Shown: piece by piece, positions 50,163 through 59,772 of the stretch | How positions within the stretch are numbered: the first letter of the stretch is position 1 | How the letters are laid out: the number at the start of each line of letters is the position of its first letter | NCBI RefSeq assembly: GCF_963668215.1 | Contig: NZ_OY764190.1 | Span: 6,200,001-6,264,000, forward strand | DNA: 64,000 nucleotides | Direction of reading: 5' to 3' | Origin: an uncultured Desulfosarcina sp. | Lineage (GTDB): Bacteria; Desulfobacterota; Desulfobacteria; Desulfobacterales; Desulfosarcinaceae | Notes under the pieces: model-generated | Told to the model about the DNA's origin: nothing | Database searches by the model: none | The model's input: only the letters and a program-made list of their open reading frames with translations | Position numbers and translations under genes: made by a program

Positions 50163-53100
50163 TCATCTGGAAACGGCGGACTCTGCTTCCGATTTCTCTC
50201 GTTGAAAAGAGTTCTGCTCCTCGTTTGTCAGGGCATCGACCTGTCCCCAGATCTCCCGGTCAGTGAAATGCTTTAAAACGATGGCGCCGGTGGGACAGAC
50301 CGCGTTGCACAGACCGTCGCCCTTGCAGATCACCGGATTGACGATGGCCTTCTTGCCCTGCTTGGTTTTGCGCAGCTCGATGGCGCCATAGGTGCAGACC
50401 TCGACGCAGGCGCCGCAGCCCATGCATCTTTTCTCGGCCACCTCGCAAACCGATCCGGAAACGGTGACAATATCGTGGGAAAGCAGGGTCAGGACGCGCC
50501 CGGCGGCTCCATAGGCCTGGTTGATCGCCTCGGGAATATGCTTGGGATAATGGGCCATGCCGCACAAAAAGACCCCGTCGGCGGCAAACTCCACCGGCCT
50601 GAGCTTGACGTGGGCCTCCTGGAAAAAACCGTCCGGCCCCAGGGGCACCTTGAAAAAACGGGCAATCTCCTGCGCGCTGGAGGCGGGCACGATGGCTGCG
50701 GCCAGGACCAGCAGATCGGCGTCAATGGCCAGCTGCTGCCCTAAAATGGGATCGCGGAGCACCACACGCACTACCGGCCGGCCGGCGCTTTTGGCCGCTT
50801 CCACCCGGGGCGGTTCTTCCGGGGTCCAACGGATGAAGCGGATCTCTTTTTGGGACGCCTCGCGGTAGTACTCCTCATTGAACCCGTAGGTCCGCATGTC
50901 CCGGAAAGCAATGGCGACGTCCATCCCGGGATTGAGGTCCTTGAGTTTGAGGGCATTTTTGATGCTGTGGCCGCAGCATACCCGGCTGCAGTAATTGCGG
51001 TCCTCGTTGCGACAGCCGACGCACTGAATCATCACCACGCTCTGGGCCCCGGTGACCGTTTCGTCTTTGGCTGCCATCCGCTCGCCCAGTTCGAGGTGGG
51101 TGACCACCCTTTCGTTCTCCCCGTACAGGTATTCGGTGGGCTTGTACTCTTCGGCGCCCACGGCGATGACCACAGCGCCGTGTTCGATGGCCGCCGGTCC
51201 CCTTTCGGAGGTCAGGCGGGTGACGAAATTGCCCACATAGCCGGTGGCCTCCGTGATGACGGCCTCGTGGTAGACGTGAATCAAAGGGTGACGGTACACG
51301 CGCTGCACCTGCTCATCCACCAGTGCCCGCACATCCTGTCCGTCCAGGGTAGACGGAATCCGCCGGGCCGTGCCCCCCAGTTCGGATTGCTTTTCCAGCA
51401 GGTAGGCTTCGTGTCCCTGGTCGGCAATGGAGAGCGCACAGGTCATGCCGGCCAGTCCGCCGCCGACCACCAGGGCCGCCTTGTTGACCGGCAGGTCGAA
51501 CTCCTGCAGCGGCTCTAAAGCCGCCGACCGGGCCACCGACATGCGGGTAATGTCCCTGGCCTTGCGGGTGGCGGCCTCCTTCTCCTTGGAATGGCACCAT
51601 GAGCAGTGCTCGCGGATATTGGCCATGTCGTAGTAGTATTGATTGATGCCCGCCTCGCGCAGGGTGTCCCGAAAAAGGGGCTCCAGGGTCCTTGGGCTGC
51701 AGGCGGCCACCACCACCCGGTTGAGATCTTTTTCCACGATGGTGTCGACGATCTCTTTCATGGAGTTGGTCGCGCAGGAGAAAAGCTGCTCCTGGGTGTG
51801 GACCACATTGGGCAGGGTCAGGGCATAGTCGACCGTGGCCGGCACATCCACCACCCGGCCGATATTGGTGCCGCAATGGCAGACAAACACACCGATGCGC
51901 GGGGTCTGCCCGGCGGCATCTTTTTCCGGCGGATAGACCTTGGCCCGGGTCAGTTTGCCCCTCCGGTAGTCGAGCAGCTGCCCGCACTGGGAACCGGAGG
52001 CGCTGGCGGTAAACACCGATTCGGGGATGTCCATGGGCCCCTGGAAGGCGCCGCTCACGAAAATCCCCGGCCGCGAGGTCGCCATGGGATTGGACGAATC
52101 GATCCGGCAGAACCCGTGTTCGTTGACCGCGATGCCGAAGGTGTCGGCCAGCCCCCGGTAATCGGCGGGCGGCCCCAATCCCACGGACAGAACGACCATG
52201 TCGAAGTTTTCCTCCTTGACGCCGTCGGCCTCGGTGGCGTAGCGGACGATGACGTTTTTGGTTTCCGGGTCTTCGCCCACGATGGAGACATAGCTGCGGA
52301 TAAACCGCACGCCGGGGAGCTGTTGGGCGCGCTGGTAATAGGCCTCGAATCCCTTGCCATAGGAACGCACGTCGTTATGGAAAATGGTGCAGGCGGTTTC
52401 GGCATCGTGGTCCTTGGTCAGGATCACCTGTTTCTGGGTGTAGGTGCAGCAGGTGGCCGAGCAGTAGCTGTTGTCCCCTTTCGTGACCCGCCGGGAGCCC
52501 ACACACTGGATCCAGGCCACGTTGCCCGGATGCGCCTTGTCGGAACCGCGCAGGATTTCGCCTTCGTAAGGGCCGGTGGCGCACATCAGCCGCTCGTAGT
52601 CCATGCTGGTGACCACGTTGGCCAACCGCCGGTAGCCATATTCGCCCTTGACAGACGGGTCGTACACATCGTAGCCGGGCGCCAGGACGATGGCCGCCAC
52701 GTTGATTTCCAGTTTCTGCGGCGTCTGATGCAGGTCGATGGCGTCGTTTTGACACACCCCTTCACAGATGCGGCACTTCTTCTCTTTGAGGTAGAGGCAG
52801 CTCTCATCGATATAGGCGATCAACGGAATGGCCTGGGCAAAGTAAATGTGCACCGCCTTGTTGCTGGAGATGTCCTGATTGAAACGATCCGGGTACTCCA
52901 CCGGGCAGTACTCCACGCAGGTGGTGCAGCCCGTGCACTTCTCCTCGATGATGTAGCGCGGCTTCTTGGTCAGCGTGACCGTAAAGTCGCCGGCCTCTCC
53001 CTCGACACCGTCGACCTCGGTGTAGGAGAAAACCTCTATGTTAGGATGCCGGCCGACCTCGACCAGTTTAGGCGACAGGATTCACATCGAGCAGTCGTTG

Positions 53101-53297
53101 GTCGGGTAGGTCTTGTCCAACTGCGCCATGTGGCCGCCGATGGCGGGAGATTTTTCGACCAGGTAGACCTTGAAACCGGCGGTGGCCAGATCCAGGGAGG
53201 CCTGGATGCCGCTGATCCCGCCGCCGACTACCATGACGTCCCCGAACCGGTCCTTTCCCCATGTCTGACACAACTGCGCGATCATTTGGTTTTCCAC
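50163..53297 (-). CDS. bamE: BamE: HdrA-like flavoprotein with selenocysteine
   Basis: 1044 residues if UGA 53082-53084 is selenocysteine 72. A GTG start at 53297 follows AAAGGAAAG. The first part has VVGGGISGIQASLDLA (FAD) and ends PTNDCSM; after the UGA the frame resumes ILSPKLVEVGRHPNIEV, the invariant continuation in HdrA, where this residue is Cys or Sec. Then come 4Fe-4S sites (CTGCTTCVEYC; CRICEGVC), a second FAD domain (VVGGGLAGMTCAL, about 545) and C-terminal ferredoxin sites (CMGCGACVEVC; CKGDGLCNAVC). HdrA-type proteins carry out flavin-based electron bifurcation; BamE is thought to drive benzoyl-CoA reduction. Confidence 0.9.
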
Positions 53298-53532
53298 AGC
53301 AGTCTTTCCTTTTGTTGTCGTACCGGAAGCAATTGCTTGTAAGGAATTGCTCGATTCAAGCCTTGAAATAACAAACTACAAGCACCAAATCTCAAATAAA
53401 TTCCAATATTCAATCTTCAAAAAGGACCAAACACCGCTGAATTGAAATTTGGAATTTGTTCATTGTTTTTTATTTGTGATTTGGATTTTGGGATTTGTCA
53501 TTTAATAGCTGGATAAAATTCCCTGCCACCAA
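53298..53532. repeat. AT-rich palindromic repeat between bamD and bamE
   Basis: About 53385-53420 (CAAATCTCAAATAAATTCCAATATTCAAT) and 53440-53490 (ATTGAAATTTGGAATTTG...ATTTGTGATTTGG) are imperfect inverted arms of repeated ATTTG/TTGGAATTT words. There is no coding frame. Composition is far from that of the bam genes, indicating an inserted repeat element. Confidence 0.55.
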
Positions 53533-54684
53533 TTATATTGCCTCCGCCACAATCTCCGTAATATCCTTGATCTCCGGCGCGTTTTCATCCTTTAAGGCCA
53601 GGCGGCTGTCTTCGAAATTGGCGATGCAGTAGGGGCAGGCCGTGGCCAGCACCTCGGCACCGGTTTCGACGGCCTGCGCCACCCGCAGATCGGAAAAGCG
53701 CTCGCCCTTGACGGTTTCCATCCAGATGCGGCCGCCGCCACCCCCGCAGCAGAGGCTGGTCTGCCGGGATTCGGGCAGTTCCACCAGCGTCAGGCCGGGT
53801 ATCTGCGCAAGGACCCTGCGGGGTTCGTCGTAGACGCCGTTGTGGCGCCCCAGGTAGCAGGGGTCATGATAGGTAACCGTGCGGGCGTATTCGCCGGAAA
53901 AAACCAGCCGCCCGTCATCGATAAGCTGCGCCAGGAACTGGGCCACATGCACCACGTCGAAGTGCACCATGAATTCGGGGTATTCGTTCTTGAAGGTATG
54001 GTAGCAGTGCGGGGAAGAGACCAGGATTTTCTTCACGCCGCTGTCGACGAAAGCCTTGATGTTTTCCCGGGCCAGGCGTTTGAACAGTTCTTCGTTGCCG
54101 GTTTTGCGAATGCTCTCGCCGCAGCAGCTCTCCCGGCTGCCCAGAATGCCGTAGTCGATGCCGGCGCTGTTGAGAATCGTGGCGGTGGCCCGGGCGACCT
54201 TTTTCAACCGGGGGTCGTAACTGAGGTAGCAACCGGAAAAATAGAGCAGCGCCATCCCCTCTTCAAAGGGTTTGACGGAAAGCTCCTTGCCCCAGTCCCC
54301 CCGGGCCTGCCGATCTTCTCCCAGGGGGTTGCCGGCCCCGCTCAAACTGGCGCTGACCGACCGCAGCGGTTTGACGGCGTTGGGAAAGATGCCATATTCC
54401 GTGGCCAGCCGGCGCAGGGAAATGCCCGAATCGATCTGGCCCACATCCCGGGGGCACTGCTGGGGGCAAAGTCCGCAGGTCGTGCAGCGCCAGATATCCT
54501 CGCTCTCGATATCGGTCATGCCGAAGGTCGCCTGCCGGACGACCCTGCGCATGCTGAAATCGATCAACCGGTTCCACGGGCAGACCGCATCGCACAACCC
54601 GCACTGATAGCAGCGGGTGAAGTTCTCGCCGCCATTGGCCTTGATCTCGTCGACGATCTCTTTATAGTCGGCTACCGTCTCCAC
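53533..54684 (-). CDS. bamD: BamD: HdrC/HdrB-like iron-sulfur protein
   Basis: 383 residues. Two N-terminal 4Fe-4S ferredoxin sites (CYQCGLCDAVCPWN, CTTCGLCPQQCPRD) correspond to HdrC, then two CCG cysteine-rich domains (GCYLSYD...ESCCGE...PHCYH; DPCYLGRHN...SLCCGGGGG...ACPYC) correspond to HdrB, as in HdrD-type fusions. These bind unusual 4Fe-4S clusters in heterodisulfide reductases; in the benzoyl-CoA reductase complex the protein is an electron-transfer link. It lies 18 bases after bamC and is separated from bamE by an AT-rich repeat. Confidence 0.9.
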   Translation of the reverse strand: METVADYKEIVDEIKANGGENFTRCYQCGLCDAVCPWNRLIDFSMRRVVRQATFGMTDIESEDIWRCTTCGLCPQQCPRDVGQIDSGISLRRLATEYGIFPNAVKPLRSVSASLSGAGNPLGEDRQARGDWGKELSVKPFEEGMALLYFSGCYLSYDPRLKKVARATATILNSAGIDYGILGSRESCCGESIRKTGNEELFKRLARENIKAFVDSGVKKILVSSPHCYHTFKNEYPEFMVHFDVVHVAQFLAQLIDDGRLVFSGEYARTVTYHDPCYLGRHNGVYDEPRRVLAQIPGLTLVELPESRQTSLCCGGGGGRIWMETVKGERFSDLRVAQAVETGAEVLATACPYCIANFEDSRLALKDENAPEIKDITEIVAEAI

Positions 54685-54702
54685 GAATCGATGGTTTCCT
54701 TT

Positions 54703-55239
54703 TCAGCCTTTTTTCGCCATAGCCATCCTGGCCACTGCGTCGACAACCTTCTCCAGCCCATACTTCTCGGCCAGGGATTCGAGGCCCATATCCAGATCCT
54801 CCTGTTCGGCCGCCACTTCAACTTCTTCCTCCCGCTCTTCGAGGACCAAGGCGTCCGTGATGCACCATTTGACGCACAGGGGCTCCTCTTCGCCTTCGCA
54901 CATGTCGCATTTCAGGGGCAGCCCGGAATCGGGCTCCTTGAAATCGGCCCTGGAGGGACACGGCGCCCGGCAGAAGGCGCACTCGTCGTACTCCTTGCCG
55001 TCGATGATATACTTGTCCCGACCCGCGCACTCGGCTCCGGCGGACTCGCCGGCATAGACCGGCACGTAGATATCCTGCAGCGGATGCCGCAGCACGCGAA
55101 TGCGGGCCCGCGCCGGATTGTTGCTGGAGTATTTGGGCTGGGCGTGAAAAGCCGAACAGATCATCTCGCAGGCCCGGCAGCCGTTGCACAGGTCGGCGTT
55201 GATTTTGATGGTCTTGACGATCTTTTTTTCGGTGGCCAT
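54703..55239 (-). CDS. bamC: BamC: ferredoxin-like subunit of benzoyl-CoA reductase
   Basis: 178 residues. Cys clusters CNGCRACEMIC, CAGRDKY, CAFCRAPCPS and CDMCEGEEEPLCVKWC provide several 4Fe-4S sites, like DMSO-reductase-type ferredoxins. The C-terminus is a helical acidic tail. BamC pairs with BamB to form the catalytic unit of the class II benzoyl-CoA reductase and feeds electrons to it. Its start is two bases after the bamB stop, so the genes are tightly coupled. Confidence 0.92.
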   Translation of the reverse strand: MATEKKIVKTIKINADLCNGCRACEMICSAFHAQPKYSSNNPARARIRVLRHPLQDIYVPVYAGESAGAECAGRDKYIIDGKEYDECAFCRAPCPSRADFKEPDSGLPLKCDMCEGEEEPLCVKWCITDALVLEEREEEVEVAAEQEDLDMGLESLAEKYGLEKVVDAVARMAMAKKG

Positions 55240-55241
55240 GG

Positions 55242-57251
55242 CTACACCTCCCCGCCCGGTTCAACCGGATCTTTTGGGGTAGGCGGCTCGGCCGTTTTCG
55301 AGTAGATGCCCCGTTTCTCGAATTCCTCGTACACGTAGTCCAACCCTAAATCGTGCAGGGATTCCTTGGTGGGGATCCCCTGCTCATTCCAGCCCTTGAA
55401 AGCGTAGTAGGTGTCCAGAAGTTCTTTTTCCAGTTCGGGGAAGCGCTTTTTCCAGTGGTTTTCAGGGGGCCGGTCATCCTTGCGGCGCAGCCCACGACTG
55501 GTGTTAATGGCCCGCACCAGGGTGCGATAGCGCTTGGCGGCCCGGGTCAACTTCTCTTCATCCATCTCGATGCCGGCTCCGGCAGAGATGAATTTCGGGT
55601 AGTTGTGGATGTGGTAGGGCGGCTTGAGCGGGAAAGAAGAGAGTCCGGCGCACATGCCCAGGGCGTCGTCGATGTAGTGCATGCGCTCCTGCCAGTCGAC
55701 GATGTCGCAGCACATCTCGGGCGTGGGGAAATAGGGAATCGATTTTTCGCCGCGGGGCTCCCAGTCCAGAAAATACTGCTTGAACTTCTCGTGGGGCACT
55801 TGGAACCAGTCCTTTACAAAGGCTTCCCGATGCTCTGGTTTGGGATAGGGCGCCTGGGGAAACTGACCTTCGATCTGGGTGATGTTCATCTTCTCGCCGG
55901 TGGCGTACATCAGAAAATAGATGGGATTGAGCATGGAAAGCTTGAGGGGCAGCTGCTCGTGCTTCTTGATGTTGTTGTGGGCGTATGCTTCGGCCCCGTT
56001 GCCAATCGCTTTGGCCGCCCAGTAGGTGCCGTCGGCCAGCACGTCGCCGATGCCTTCCCGCCGGACGATGCGGTCCAGCAGCCAATGAAAGCGGCCTTCG
56101 CTGTCTTCCGGCATGCCCGGGAAGTCGTCGTCCGACAGGATGCCGTTTTCCAGCAGCTCCAGGGCAAAGGCCATTACCTGGGGGGCCGAAAAGCCGTCCA
56201 CCCCGTACTCGGTAGCGCTCTGGGCGATCCCCAGGCCGAATTCCAGGTTCGAGTAGGCCGCCATGGTGTACGTCAGCTTGGAAAAGCATTTCATCATGTA
56301 GGTCGGCTTGCCCGGCGGGGAGATGGTGGCGCCGCAGGTCATAGGGCAGTTGTAGCAGCTGATCAGGCGCGTGCGCATGTCCTCCATGGTTTGGGTCCAG
56401 TCCCGGGCGATCTCCTCGTTCCAGAATTCTTTGCGGCGCTCTCTGGAATTGCCCCACATGAAATTCTCGGTATGCCACTTCTCGTCATGGACCTTCATCT
56501 CCTGGGGCGATCCCAGGCCCGCCAGAATCGGCATGACGCCCGGTATGGGGTTTTCGTTGCGGAACTTGATGTATTCGAGCACCTCGCTGCAAAGCGCCAT
56601 GAAGTCGGCCGGGCGGGCCAGGTGAATGTCACGGGTTCCGCGCACGGCGATGGCCTTGACCCCTTTGTCGCCCATCACGGCCCCGATGCCCTGTCGGCTG
56701 GCGCTGGAGCGGCCCTGCTCGATGGAGGCAAAAAAGACCCGGTTCTCGCCGGCCAGGCCGATGGCGGCCACCTGGGCCTTGGGCTCCTTCAGTTCCTCGC
56801 AGATCAGGCTGGCCGTCTCCACGGCCCCTTTGCCCGCAAGATGGCTGGCGTCGCGGATTTCCACCTTGTCGTCCTTGATCCATATGTAGACCAGGTCCGG
56901 GGATTTGCCCCGCAGGATCACCTTGTCATAGCCGGCGTATTTCAATTCGGGCGCCCAGAATCCGCCCATCATGGAAAAAGCCAGCAATTTCGTCTGCGGG
57001 GAGATGGTGGTTACGATGGTACGGTTGCAGCCCGTGGCCGGTGTACCGCACAACAGGCCGGCGGCGAAGATCAGCAGGTTGTCGGGCGAAAACGCATCGA
57101 CTTCGGGGGGCACCCGATCCCACATGATCTTGGCATTGGTGCCCAGCCCGCCCAGATACAGTTCGGTATCCTTGGGGTCCGTCGCCACCCGCTCGATGTT
57201 TCCGCGGGTCAGATCGATTTCCAAATGATACCCTGTTTCTGCGTACCTCAT
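55242..57251 (-). CDS. bamB: BamB: tungsten-containing catalytic subunit of class II benzoyl-CoA reductase
   Basis: 669 residues of the aldehyde ferredoxin oxidoreductase superfamily. MRYAETGYHLEIDL and LYLGGLGTNAKIMWDRVPPE match BamB of Geobacter and Desulfococcus rather than ordinary AORs. The 4Fe-4S cysteines C299, C302 and C306 (CYNCPMTC) and C322 (MMKCFSK), at the position reported as tungsten ligand in Geobacter BamB, are present, as is DALGMC of the pterin site near the C-terminus. The enzyme reduces benzoyl-CoA to a cyclic dienoyl-CoA at very low potential. It follows the DUF2080 gene by 31 bases. Confidence 0.95.
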   Translation of the reverse strand: MRYAETGYHLEIDLTRGNIERVATDPKDTELYLGGLGTNAKIMWDRVPPEVDAFSPDNLLIFAAGLLCGTPATGCNRTIVTTISPQTKLLAFSMMGGFWAPELKYAGYDKVILRGKSPDLVYIWIKDDKVEIRDASHLAGKGAVETASLICEELKEPKAQVAAIGLAGENRVFFASIEQGRSSASRQGIGAVMGDKGVKAIAVRGTRDIHLARPADFMALCSEVLEYIKFRNENPIPGVMPILAGLGSPQEMKVHDEKWHTENFMWGNSRERRKEFWNEEIARDWTQTMEDMRTRLISCYNCPMTCGATISPPGKPTYMMKCFSKLTYTMAAYSNLEFGLGIAQSATEYGVDGFSAPQVMAFALELLENGILSDDDFPGMPEDSEGRFHWLLDRIVRREGIGDVLADGTYWAAKAIGNGAEAYAHNNIKKHEQLPLKLSMLNPIYFLMYATGEKMNITQIEGQFPQAPYPKPEHREAFVKDWFQVPHEKFKQYFLDWEPRGEKSIPYFPTPEMCCDIVDWQERMHYIDDALGMCAGLSSFPLKPPYHIHNYPKFISAGAGIEMDEEKLTRAAKRYRTLVRAINTSRGLRRKDDRPPENHWKKRFPELEKELLDTYYAFKGWNEQGIPTKESLHDLGLDYVYEEFEKRGIYSKTAEPPTPKDPVEPGGEV

Positions 57252-57282
57252 GGTTTATTCCCTCGGCATCGATCTCTTTGCC

Positions 57283-57483
57283 TCAGTCGATGCGAACGAT
57301 TTTCACCTGTTTACCCACCCAGTCGCCGGGCAGATAGATCCTTCCGGTTTTCCCGCTGGTCTTGACGCGCTTTTCGATCATCTCCTCCCCGAAAATCCTG
57401 AATTCGGTCTTGGCGGGCGTAGGGGAAGTTGCCGACTCGTCGCCGTTTTTCTTCTGACGGGTTTGCTGTTCGGGGGTGGTCAT
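57283..57483 (-). CDS. DUF2080 family small protein ahead of bamB
   Basis: 66 residues from ATG 57483. A polar Gln/Lys-rich N-terminus precedes TEFRIFGEEMIEKRVKTSGK, then TGRIYLPGDWVGKQVKIVRID. The last 40 residues closely match the DUF2080 protein at 24955-25140. An in-frame extension to 57504 is possible. It is first in the bam transcript. The function is unknown; the AbrB-like core suggests binding to nucleic acid or to a partner, so a regulatory role is possible. Confidence 0.7.
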   Translation of the reverse strand: MTTPEQQTRQKKNGDESATSPTPAKTEFRIFGEEMIEKRVKTSGKTGRIYLPGDWVGKQVKIVRID

Positions 57484-58016
57484 CGCCGGCCCTGAATAAC
57501 CCAAAAACTTACGAATCGGGAAATGGTTTCGGTTTCTTCCGCAACGATCAGGCTATAACATAATTACAAAATAGCTATATAATAGTTACAAGCTTGTCAA
57601 GCCAAAAAGAGGGCAATCCGGCGGTCTGACCCATGCAACTGTGGCGTGAATTACCTAAAAATTAGGAAAAACGACTGCCATTTCCCAACATGCCGCCAGG
57701 CGCATTGTGGCCTGACGGAAGCCGTTCATACTGATTTTATTTCAAAATACAATTCGATCCGTCCAAACACCAGTTTGGTCCGGTTCTTGATAAAGATCAG
57801 ATTTTAACGCTTGGATTCGGATTCAGGCGCTAAAGGGAAAGAGAAGCGGTCATGCATCGCATCCGCATTTTTAACGTTGCCGAATACCATCATGGGCACT
57901 AGAATAGATATAAGGGCGGTAACGGTTTCATCCCGGGGATTCGCCACGGCACTTGTTGCATTGCCCGCTGGTCATTCGGGTCAGAGCGTATCCCGCAACC
58001 AATGATCGGATCGTCA
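57484..58016. other. Intergenic region, bam promoter and transpeptidase leader
   Basis: This spacer separates the bam operon (reverse) from the L,D-transpeptidase gene (forward). The left third is AT-rich and contains the candidate bam promoter and palindrome (57572-57600). The rest has no coding frame I can support. Confidence 0.45.
57572..57600 (-). promoter_or_regulatory. Candidate bam operon promoter with overlapping palindrome
   Basis: On the reverse strand TTGACA (57600-57595) is 17 bases from TAGCTA (57577-57572). TAACTAT-TAT-ATAGCTA (57588-57572) is an imperfect palindrome over the spacer and -10 region and may be a regulator site. It lies 89 bases upstream of the first gene. Confidence 0.4.
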
Positions 58017-59765
58017 ATGAAGTTTTTCAGGCATAATGTCATTTTTCTCCTGGCGGCCGCGCTTCTCCTGTCACCGTTGACAGTGATGGCGGGGGCACCG
58101 CATCTTCAGGAGACAACCGAACTGAAGCGACTGCTGGAAGCGATGGCCCCGCATTTCGTTTCCGCCCCGGATACCGCCGCGGACAAACTCTGGAACCCGG
58201 TGGCGCGATTCTACCGCCTGATCGGTTATCGGATGGTGTGGATGGACACCGATGGCCTCACCCCGCAGGGTGAAAGCCTTCTGCAGATAATGGGAAATGC
58301 CTCGGAAAACGGCCTCGCACCGGAGGCGTATTTTCCGCCGCAGGCGGCAAATCCGGGCAGCCTGCCCATGGGATTGACCGAGCCATTGGAGGCGATGCGA
58401 CCGTCTCCTGCCGTTCAGATGGATATGATGCTCACCGACGCTCTGCTCCGCTATGCCGCCGATCTTTCCCGGGGTCGCGTTGCGCCGCAGTCCCTTGACG
58501 TGCCCTGGGTCAGTGACCGACAGCTGCCGGATCGGGATTTCCCTAGCGAGTTGGCGGCAGCGTTCAATGCCGGTTATCTGTGGGATTTTCTAAATGGACT
58601 GCCCCCCGGACAGCCCGCGTATGCCGGTCTGAAAGCGGCGCTGCAGCAATATGAACGGATCCGTTCGCGTGGCGGGTGGGAGCCCATCGAGGCCGGCCCC
58701 TCCCTGCGACGGGAGGATCGAAATCCACGCATAGCGGTGCTGCGCAGCCGATTGTTCGCCACCGGGGATATCCCCCCCTGTACGCCGGAGGTCGCGGATT
58801 ACTTCGATGCCGACCTGGAAGCAGCGGTCATGCGTTTCCAGGATCGTCATGGACTGAAGCCCGACGGCGTGGTTGGCAAAAAGACGCTGGCTGTACTGAA
58901 CGTTCCCGTCGAAAGGCGCATCGCGCAGTTGAAATTGAATATGGAACGCTGTCGCTGGTACCCGGACAGTTTCGGCCAGCGCTACCTGCTGGTCAACATC
59001 CCCGATTACACGCTGAATATTGTGGAAAACGACCGGGTGATCCAACGCATTCGCGTGATCGTCGGCCGGCCGAACCACCAGACCCCCAACCTTTCCGGCC
59101 GCCTGACCTATCTGGAGATCAACCCCTATTGGAATGTTCCGACAAAAATCGCCAGGAAGGAAATCCTGCCGAAGATCAAAGAGGACCCCGAATACCTGGT
59201 CCGGCAGGGGATCAAGGTGTTTGACAGCTGGGATGAAACGGCATCTCCCATCGACCCGGAATCCATCGCCTGGGAAGGGGTTTCCAAAAATTATTTCCCT
59301 TACCGCCTGCGCCAAGATCCTTCGGCAATCAACGCCCTGGGCCAGGTGAAGTTCATTTTCCCCAACAGCCAGGCTGTCTATATTCACGACACGCCGGCAA
59401 AATCCCTCTTCGAGGAGCACCGCCGCAGTTTTTCGCACGGATGCGTAAGGCTCGAATCTCCCTTTGAATTGGCCCGGTATCTGCTGCGCGACCAGTCCCG
59501 GAATCTCAACAGCCTGGAAGAAACCGTCCACAGCGGCCAACACAGGATCGTCGTCCTCAAAGAGTCTATCCCGGTTCATCTGGTCTATTTTACCGCCTGG
59601 ATGGGACCATCGGGAGAGATCAACTTCCGGGAAGATATTTACGACCAGGACCGCGAACTTGAAATGGCCCTGAACCAGCGGACCGTGCCCACCTTATTCT
59701 GCCGTATGGAGAATTCAGCAGGGCCGATGCTGGCTAAATATACCCTTCCGGAATGCTACCAATAA
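58017..59765 (+). CDS. L,D-transpeptidase (YcbB/LdtD type)
   Basis: 582 residues from ATG 58017 (an ATG at 58002 would add five). A signal peptide (MKFFRHNVIFLLAAALLLSP) precedes a scaffold domain, a peptidoglycan-binding repeat (about 255-300; AVMRFQDRHGLKPDGVVGKKTL) and the YkuD catalytic domain with HDTP and SHGCVRLE holding the nucleophilic Cys. It forms 3-3 crosslinks in periplasmic peptidoglycan. It converges with the ABC transporter operon seven bases away. Confidence 0.9.
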   Translation: MKFFRHNVIFLLAAALLLSPLTVMAGAPHLQETTELKRLLEAMAPHFVSAPDTAADKLWNPVARFYRLIGYRMVWMDTDGLTPQGESLLQIMGNASENGLAPEAYFPPQAANPGSLPMGLTEPLEAMRPSPAVQMDMMLTDALLRYAADLSRGRVAPQSLDVPWVSDRQLPDRDFPSELAAAFNAGYLWDFLNGLPPGQPAYAGLKAALQQYERIRSRGGWEPIEAGPSLRREDRNPRIAVLRSRLFATGDIPPCTPEVADYFDADLEAAVMRFQDRHGLKPDGVVGKKTLAVLNVPVERRIAQLKLNMERCRWYPDSFGQRYLLVNIPDYTLNIVENDRVIQRIRVIVGRPNHQTPNLSGRLTYLEINPYWNVPTKIARKEILPKIKEDPEYLVRQGIKVFDSWDETASPIDPESIAWEGVSKNYFPYRLRQDPSAINALGQVKFIFPNSQAVYIHDTPAKSLFEEHRRSFSHGCVRLESPFELARYLLRDQSRNLNSLEETVHSGQHRIVVLKESIPVHLVYFTAWMGPSGEINFREDIYDQDRELEMALNQRTVPTLFCRMENSAGPMLAKYTLPECYQ

Positions 59766-59772
59766 ACGCCCT

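Noticed and set aside
50163..53297. bamE as two separate genes or a pseudogene
   Set aside because: The break is a single UGA at a position that is Cys or Sec in homologues, with no frame change or missing residues.
55353..57365. Long open frame (670 codons) on the forward strand opposite bamB
   Set aside because: Same reason: the antisense translation has no family features and bamB is unambiguous on the other strand.
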